NCBI GenBank assembly: GCA_013911625.1
Contig: JACESW010000024.1
Span: 1 to 11,400, forward strand
Source: Cryomorphaceae bacterium
Lineage (GTDB): Bacteria; Bacteroidota; Bacteroidia; Flavobacteriales; Schleiferiaceae
Length of the DNA stretch: 11,400 nt
Direction of reading: 5' to 3'
Within the stretch, counting starts at the first letter, position 1. Each line of letters begins with the position of its first letter. This document shows positions 6,756 through 11,400 of the stretch, piece after piece. The notes under the pieces are model-generated. The model had not been told where the DNA came from and searched no databases. It worked only from the letters and a program-made list of their open reading frames with translations. A program made the translations under genes and the position numbers.

Positions 6756-8165
6756 TTGAAGCGAGTAGCGGTCATATCTAGCATTTTATTTGCAGCCTTG
6801 GGGTGTCAGAAGCCCCAAGGATCTGTGGATAACCTAGCGCCGGAGACTACCATTAGTGTAGACAGTATCCAGCGTTCTGGGGACCTGCGATTGAATGCGA
6901 ATGTGCATTTGAATTGGTACGGGTCAGATGCCGACGGCTACATAGATTACTTCAACGTTCAGGTCAATGATGAGCCGGTAGGTAAGACCCGCTCCAACGA
7001 CAGCATCTTTACGTTTGTGATAGATGCAGGCTTAGATTCAGCTGATGTCCTTATTCAGGTAAGCGCAGTGGATCACGAAGGGCTAGAAGATCCTACGCCA
7101 GCAAAGTTGTGGGTGCCGCTAAAAAATGCTGCGCCTTCATGCCGCATTGATGCCGACGAGATTGCGCCAGACAGCGCAAAGATTGTTCTTACGCTTCGCT
7201 GGGATGCAGAGGATATCGACGGTAATGAAACTATTGTTGAGGCAGAGGTACGTCTAAATAATGGACCTTGGGCACAGATAGACCTCGGTCAAGGACTGCT
7301 GAGTTTTACCCTGAATGCGAGCGGAACCTCAGCGGCCGTTTATCAAAATGGATTTTTAGTAGATACTGCGCTTTCTGGCGCTTCTGCCAATGATACCAAC
7401 AAGGTTTTTCTTCGAGTGAAAGACTGGGCAGGTTCGTACTCGGAGGTGGATACATCGAGTACTTTCTATTGGTCGTCGAAGGCTGCCGATATGTTGGTGT
7501 TGAATAGTCAACCGGCATACATCGGGGCACAGTATAAAGAGTGGCTAGACACCATTGGTGATGCCTATGACTATGTGCAGATGGATGCGATTACTGGAAT
7601 TGGTATTCCAACGTATTGGAACCCATCTATGAAGCTGCTTTTTGAACAGTACGAGCGCGTACTTCTATTTATGGATGCTACTCAGTTTCCGAACAATGGC
7701 GGAACGGATTATTTGCTCAATATTCTTAGTCCTTCGGTGCAGTCATATGTCCAGGGGGGAGGGAAAGTATTAACCAGCGCACAGATCACCAGTTCCATGG
7801 ATATGGGGGCCATTAATGACGTTTACCCGGTCAGTGGGTCCATTACTTCTACCGGTCAAGCGCGTCTGACCAATGACAGTTCTATAGTTCCTGTAGACAC
7901 GACGGGCGGCGCTCCATCGGTACGACCAAAAAATATTGTTTTAGGGGTGACTCCAGTGAACCCAGCGGCAGATGCCAACGCTTACTATACGGCGCAGTTA
8001 ACCAAGATAGCCGGTTGGACAGGTAGCAATACCGTAGGTACTATCCGTTCCAGAAACGGTGAAGTGTATGAGGTGTTCTTCTCAGTTCCGTTGCATCAAT
8101 TTTCAAGGTCCAATTCGACTAATGGTGGTGATCTTTTAAAACATGTACTAGAAAATGAATTTTAG
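6756..8165 (+). CDS. Putative surface lipoprotein with Ig-like and GATase1-like domains
   Basis: The 469-residue protein begins KRVAVISSILFAALGC, a short hydrophobic signal ending in Cys17, so it is probably a lipoprotein, though Ala at -3 makes the lipobox (ALGC) atypical. Two Ig/FnIII-like domains follow (about 28-122 and 127-240), both with acidic turns (SDADGYID, AEDIDGNE) that may bind calcium. Residues ~245-345 have the alternating strand-helix pattern of a class I glutamine-amidotransferase-like fold: DMLVLN, then YERVLLFMDA, then VQGGGKVLTSAQ. I see no Cys-His-Glu catalytic triad, so it is probably non-enzymatic. It ends in a helix (GDLLKHVLENEF). The start is TTG, three bases after the upstream stop; the only other in-frame codon before that stop is ATC. 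It overlaps the TonB receptor gene by 11 nt, which suggests an outer-membrane partner role. Confidence 0.8.
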   Translation: MKRVAVISSILFAALGCQKPQGSVDNLAPETTISVDSIQRSGDLRLNANVHLNWYGSDADGYIDYFNVQVNDEPVGKTRSNDSIFTFVIDAGLDSADVLIQVSAVDHEGLEDPTPAKLWVPLKNAAPSCRIDADEIAPDSAKIVLTLRWDAEDIDGNETIVEAEVRLNNGPWAQIDLGQGLLSFTLNASGTSAAVYQNGFLVDTALSGASANDTNKVFLRVKDWAGSYSEVDTSSTFYWSSKAADMLVLNSQPAYIGAQYKEWLDTIGDAYDYVQMDAITGIGIPTYWNPSMKLLFEQYERVLLFMDATQFPNNGGTDYLLNILSPSVQSYVQGGGKVLTSAQITSSMDMGAINDVYPVSGSITSTGQARLTNDSSIVPVDTTGGAPSVRPKNIVLGVTPVNPAADANAYYTAQLTKIAGWTGSNTVGTIRSRNGEVYEVFFSVPLHQFSRSNSTNGGDLLKHVLENEF

Positions 8166-10950
8166 GAAGCTCTACATATTCATTTTCATCGCCTTGAGCC
8201 AGATGGCCTTTGCTCAGAGTAAAGGGGTGCTTAAAGGGGTAGTGGTTGAAAAGGCGACTGGTGAAACTTTGCCGAATGCTTCGGTGACCATCGTCGGTAC
8301 CTATTATCAGACTTTGACCGATTTCTCCGGTGAATTTGAAATTAAAGACATTAAGCCTGGAACCTATACTATTAAGGTCCAATTCATTGGGTTTAGTCCA
8401 ACACAGATTAACGGGGTTAAAATCAAGAAAGGTCAAAACAAACCCCTGCGCGTAGCTTTGGTTGAGCAGAATGAAATGCTCAATACAGTGACTGTTGTGG
8501 GCCGAAAAAACCAGGTAGACCTTGAGCAAGCTTCTTCGGCAATCACGTTTTCTTCAGAAGAGATTAGTTCTCTGGTCGCAAAAGGCGTGGAGGATATCGT
8601 AGCCCAGCAGGCAGGTGTCCAAAAAACTACGGACGGTATCCAAATTCGCGGGGCACGTGTCTATGAAACCGAGTATTTGGTGGACGGCATCTCGGCGCAA
8701 GATCCTTTGGCCGGTACCGGCGGCGGTGTGAGTGTAAGTTCGTCTTCACTGCAGTCTATCAATTTGATGACCGGTGGTGCTAGTGCAGAGTACGGCGGCG
8801 GATCCTCGGGAGTCGTGAATACCACCATCAAAGAAGGTGGACAGAAACTTCGTTGGAGCGCTCAGTACAGTTCGGATAATTTTACGCCCGCAAGCTTCAA
8901 TACCGACCGAGCTGAGGTCACGCTAAGTACGCCTATCCCATTTACAAAGAAGAAATTGACGCTGTTCACCAGTGCCAATGCAGATATTACGGATCATTAT
9001 TTTGGCGCTACCGCATCTCAGTTAAACAGCTCTTTATTTCCGGGTAACCCAACCCTTTGGGCACCTCGACAGAGCAACGATTACACGCACACGACTAAAT
9101 TGACTTGGCGTTCAAAAGCCGTGGGTAAGATCAGCTTGACCAACAGCCACAGTCTTAAGGTCAATCAAAATTCACGTACACTTCAGATTGTTGGGTTTGA
9201 CGCCTTACTGGCGCCTGGGTTCCAATACAACCGCTCCAACAACCTTGATAACGCGACTACTTATACTCACCACAGTAATTTGAGCGTTTTGCAATGGCAG
9301 AAGCGTTTAAATGCAAAGTCAGGATTGAATTTCTCAGCGGGTCGTCTGTTCACCAACCTCCGTGCGGATGCGAACGGTCGTCCGTTCCGAGCAGAAACTG
9401 TAGATCAGATTTACGATGAGGATTACATCTATACGGGGCAAATGACCTTGTTCAACCCGAATGATCCTTCTGGTACCTATTACCTCATCCCAGGTGATGG
9501 CTTGGTAAATAATGGAGGTATTACCCCGATTTGGCACGACCACTACGCCCAAGAGTACACCCTCAAAGGCAAATTCACCTATACGCCAAACAAGATTCAT
9601 CAAACCTCGGCAGGTTGGGAGCATGCATTTACAGAATACCAATGGGTCGATGTGTTCCGCCCTTGGGTAGGTGCCCCGATTGTATTAAATGACAGCACAA
9701 CTACTCCTTCGATCTCTATTGGATCAAGTAATGATATTTGGAAGGTGAACCCTCAAAAAGGTGGCTTCTTCGTGCAAGACCGTATCGAATACCAAGGGAT
9801 TAAAGCAACCTTAGGGATGCGTCTAAATTATTGGGCACCGGGAGCATTCGCCGATGAAGCCGTGAATGATCCTACTTCACCGGTTCTAGATCAAGTTCGC
9901 CAAGATTACATGGATCAGACCATTGGCGTCGCTGGGCTTCGTTGGAAACTGCGCATGTTGCCGCGTTTGAACGTAAGCTTCCCAGTCACGGAGAATAATG
10001 TCTTGTATTTCAACTATGGCCACAGCATGCGCACGCCGCACCCGCGCTTCTTATACGCCGGCCTTGACCCTGAATACCAAGACCGTTCCTTCCTCTCGAA
10101 TCTTGGGAATCCAAACCTGAATCCAGAGGTCAACATTTCGTATGAAATTGGATATAAGACCCTCTTGGGAACTCGCTTAGGTTGGACTTTAAATGCATTC
10201 AACAACAACCGCTTTGATTACATCGTGGCGCGCCGCGTCATTACTACGGATGCGACGGGTCGTCCTGTGACAAAGACCATGTACATCAATCAGGATTACG
10301 CGAAAGTCTTGGGTGTGGAGACTCAGTTTAATGCCCGCTTGGGCGAGAGCTTCCAGACGTTTATTAATGGTAGTTACCAGCAGGCGCGCGGTAAGAGTAA
10401 TTCGGCTCGAGAGAGTGCCTTACAGATTGCTCAAACCGGGGAGGTACCATTGTCTCAGGAGCAATTCCTAGCTTGGGACAGGCCCTGGAAATTCAATGCG
10501 GGTATCACCTATGCAAATGACAGCAGTAAATGGCGTGCTACAGTTAGTGCTCGCTATTCTTCGGGATACAGGTATACCCCTCAGAATTTGGTCGGCTATA
10601 ATGATTTAGGTCGCCCTCAATTCGAAGTAGATAACAGTAGATTCTTGGAAGGTAGAGGTGCCTACTGGTTCAATATGGATGCTAAGGCAAGTTACCAGTT
10701 GGTCAGGCTTGGCGGTGGACGAGGGGTGGCCTTAAATGCTGAGGTAAGAAACTTCACCAACAGAAGAAATGCACAGATTATCAACCCTATTACGGGAAGG
10801 GCCTACGAATATGGAGACGATGTGCCCTTAACATGGCGCGATCCTAGACCTGAATTTAATGGCCCGCAAGAAAGTGGGACGGACCCTCGGAATCCTGCGC
10901 GATACGCCGCCCCGATTCAATGTATGATTGGAATTCAAATGTCATGGTAA
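8155..10950 (+). CDS. TonB-dependent outer-membrane receptor (CarboxypepD_reg-like type)
   Basis: This 931-residue protein is predicted to import a ligand across the outer membrane using TonB-ExbBD energy. A signal peptide (1-20, ending MAFA before Gln21) is followed by a carboxypeptidase-regulatory-like beta-sandwich (about 24-105: LKGVVVEKATGETLPNASV, then TDFSGEFEIKDIKPGTY). A TonB-box-like stretch comes next (TVTVV, 111-115). The plug domain spans about 121-229, with the conserved IQIRGAR, EYLVDGIS and GGASAEYGGGSSGVVN motifs. The remainder is a 22-strand-type beta-barrel ending in a terminal Trp (IGIQMSW), as usual for outer-membrane barrels. Length and order match the family. It lacks the neighbours of a SusCD pair, because no SusD-like gene is present; the lipoprotein gene it overlaps is unlike SusD. 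The ligand cannot be deduced from sequence. The ATG overlaps the upstream gene by 11 nt, and the 3' end overlaps the next gene by 7 nt. Confidence 0.95.
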   Translation: MNFRKLYIFIFIALSQMAFAQSKGVLKGVVVEKATGETLPNASVTIVGTYYQTLTDFSGEFEIKDIKPGTYTIKVQFIGFSPTQINGVKIKKGQNKPLRVALVEQNEMLNTVTVVGRKNQVDLEQASSAITFSSEEISSLVAKGVEDIVAQQAGVQKTTDGIQIRGARVYETEYLVDGISAQDPLAGTGGGVSVSSSSLQSINLMTGGASAEYGGGSSGVVNTTIKEGGQKLRWSAQYSSDNFTPASFNTDRAEVTLSTPIPFTKKKLTLFTSANADITDHYFGATASQLNSSLFPGNPTLWAPRQSNDYTHTTKLTWRSKAVGKISLTNSHSLKVNQNSRTLQIVGFDALLAPGFQYNRSNNLDNATTYTHHSNLSVLQWQKRLNAKSGLNFSAGRLFTNLRADANGRPFRAETVDQIYDEDYIYTGQMTLFNPNDPSGTYYLIPGDGLVNNGGITPIWHDHYAQEYTLKGKFTYTPNKIHQTSAGWEHAFTEYQWVDVFRPWVGAPIVLNDSTTTPSISIGSSNDIWKVNPQKGGFFVQDRIEYQGIKATLGMRLNYWAPGAFADEAVNDPTSPVLDQVRQDYMDQTIGVAGLRWKLRMLPRLNVSFPVTENNVLYFNYGHSMRTPHPRFLYAGLDPEYQDRSFLSNLGNPNLNPEVNISYEIGYKTLLGTRLGWTLNAFNNNRFDYIVARRVITTDATGRPVTKTMYINQDYAKVLGVETQFNARLGESFQTFINGSYQQARGKSNSARESALQIAQTGEVPLSQEQFLAWDRPWKFNAGITYANDSSKWRATVSARYSSGYRYTPQNLVGYNDLGRPQFEVDNSRFLEGRGAYWFNMDAKASYQLVRLGGGRGVALNAEVRNFTNRRNAQIINPITGRAYEYGDDVPLTWRDPRPEFNGPQESGTDPRNPARYAAPIQCMIGIQMSW

Positions 10951-11400
10951 AGCGTATACTACTCTTCTTGGCATTAGCCTTTGGTCCGGTGCTTCATGCA
11001 CAGTTGCTTCCAAACTATGGGGAGGAGCGTGCAGGACTTAGTTCCTTTACCTACTTAAAATCTCCTGTAGATCCTTGGAGTGCTGGCTTGGGCGGAACAG
11101 CTTTAGCAAACACGTCGTCGTATGGGTTAGTGACTAACCCAGCATTGCTTTCCGCAGGAATGCAGCAGGGTGTCTTTACAGGTTCTAGAATGCTTGGCGG
11201 ATCTATCGGGCACGACTTTTTCAGTATTTCGAAGGCGCGCAATCCCAACCAAGTGGTAGGCGTTTCTTTAAACTCTTTAACTTCTGGAGGAATTGTTGAA
11301 CGTACCGTTTGGCAGCCGGAGGGAACGGGACGAATTGTAAACGGCGCCTTACATTCTCTAGGTGTCGGTGTGAGTCAACGCTTTTCGGATTATTTCAACG
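10944..11400 (+). CDS. PorV/PorQ-like outer-membrane protein (partial, cut by window end)
   Basis: This is the first 152 codons of a gene that runs off the right edge with no stop. The ATG at 10944 overlaps the receptor's terminal TGG-TAA. The translation opens MVKRILLFLALAFGPVLHAQ, a clear signal peptide. The mature part then reads AGLSSFTYLKSPVDPWSAGLGGTALANTSS and reaches a TNPALLSAG segment. The pattern SAGLGGT...A...NPA is the N-terminal signature of PorV/PorQ-type and related FadL-like barrels, where it usually reads AGMGGTGVA...WNPA. PorV shuttles T9SS cargo to the sortase PorU; PorQ acts with PorZ at the surface. A copy inside an operon of T9SS cargo suggests a dedicated accessory protein, but without the C-terminus the subfamily is uncertain. 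Confidence 0.75.
   Translation, partial: MVKRILLFLALAFGPVLHAQLLPNYGEERAGLSSFTYLKSPVDPWSAGLGGTALANTSSYGLVTNPALLSAGMQQGVFTGSRMLGGSIGHDFFSISKARNPNQVVGVSLNSLTSGGIVERTVWQPEGTGRIVNGALHSLGVGVSQRFSDYFN

Larger units (their letters stand above)
1181..11400 (+). other. Six-gene coupled operon for exported surface proteins (continues right)
   Basis: The six plus-strand genes join with a 7-nt overlap (2431-2437), a 1-nt overlap at TAATG (4551), a 3-nt gap (6753-6755), an 11-nt overlap (8155-8165) and a 7-nt overlap (10944-10950). There is no room for internal promoters or terminators between them. Such junctions usually mean co-transcription and translational coupling. All six products begin with a signal peptide or lipoprotein signal, and two end in recognisable T9SS sorting tails, so the operon is dedicated to the cell surface. 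Joint function in one surface complex is inferred from the layout. Confidence 0.85.

Noticed and set aside
8119..8529. 136-codon minus-strand open frame
   Set aside because: It lies antisense to the start of the TonB receptor gene, whose signal peptide and first domain are unmistakable; it shows no motif of its own.
8155..10950. A SusC/SusD polysaccharide-utilisation locus
   Set aside because: The receptor has the same general architecture, but no SusD-like gene or glycoside hydrolase is present in the window.

Overview
The window looks like chromosomal DNA of a Bacteroidota bacterium, most likely a free-living, Flavobacteriales-like lineage. The evidence is C-terminal type IX secretion (T9SS) sorting domains, a TonB-dependent receptor with an N-terminal carboxypeptidase-regulatory-like domain, a PorV/PorQ-like barrel protein, and starts without clear Shine-Dalgarno sequences. 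I cannot name a genus from the sequence.

Left end (about 1-402): no convincing gene. It holds a perfect 17-bp GC-rich inverted repeat, a set of short phased direct repeats, and a stretch that reads as the 3' end of a tRNA gene (T-loop, 3' T-stem strand, 3' acceptor strand, discriminator) without its 5' half. A strong hairpin-plus-T-run terminator follows at once. The simplest reading is an attachment-site scar, with the right edge of an integrated element lying to the left. This is inference.

430-1101 (minus): an RluA-family pseudouridine synthase, an ordinary housekeeping RNA-modification gene. It is divergent from everything downstream.

1181-11400 (plus): six genes packed with no usable gaps. 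Successive junctions are a 7-nt overlap, a 1-nt overlap, a 3-nt gap, an 11-nt overlap and a 7-nt overlap, so this is almost certainly one translationally coupled operon that continues past the right edge. Every product has an export signal. In order: a secreted endonuclease/exonuclease/phosphatase (EEP) fold enzyme with a T9SS tail; an unrecognised 706-residue secreted protein with an EF-hand-like loop, a fibronectin-III-like domain and a FlgD-like C-terminus; a secreted multi-OB-fold protein with a canonical T9SS tail; a putative surface lipoprotein with Ig-like domains and a glutamine-amidotransferase-like fold; a TonB-dependent receptor; and the start of a PorV/PorQ-like outer-membrane barrel protein.

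Taken together, the operon looks like a cell-surface machine. The T9SS-exported enzyme and binding proteins sit outside, the lipoprotein and PorV-like protein at the outer membrane, and the TonB receptor imports something. Because EEP and OB-fold domains are often fused in extracellular nucleases, nucleic acid or another phosphodiester is a reasonable guess for the substrate, but the sequence does not prove it.
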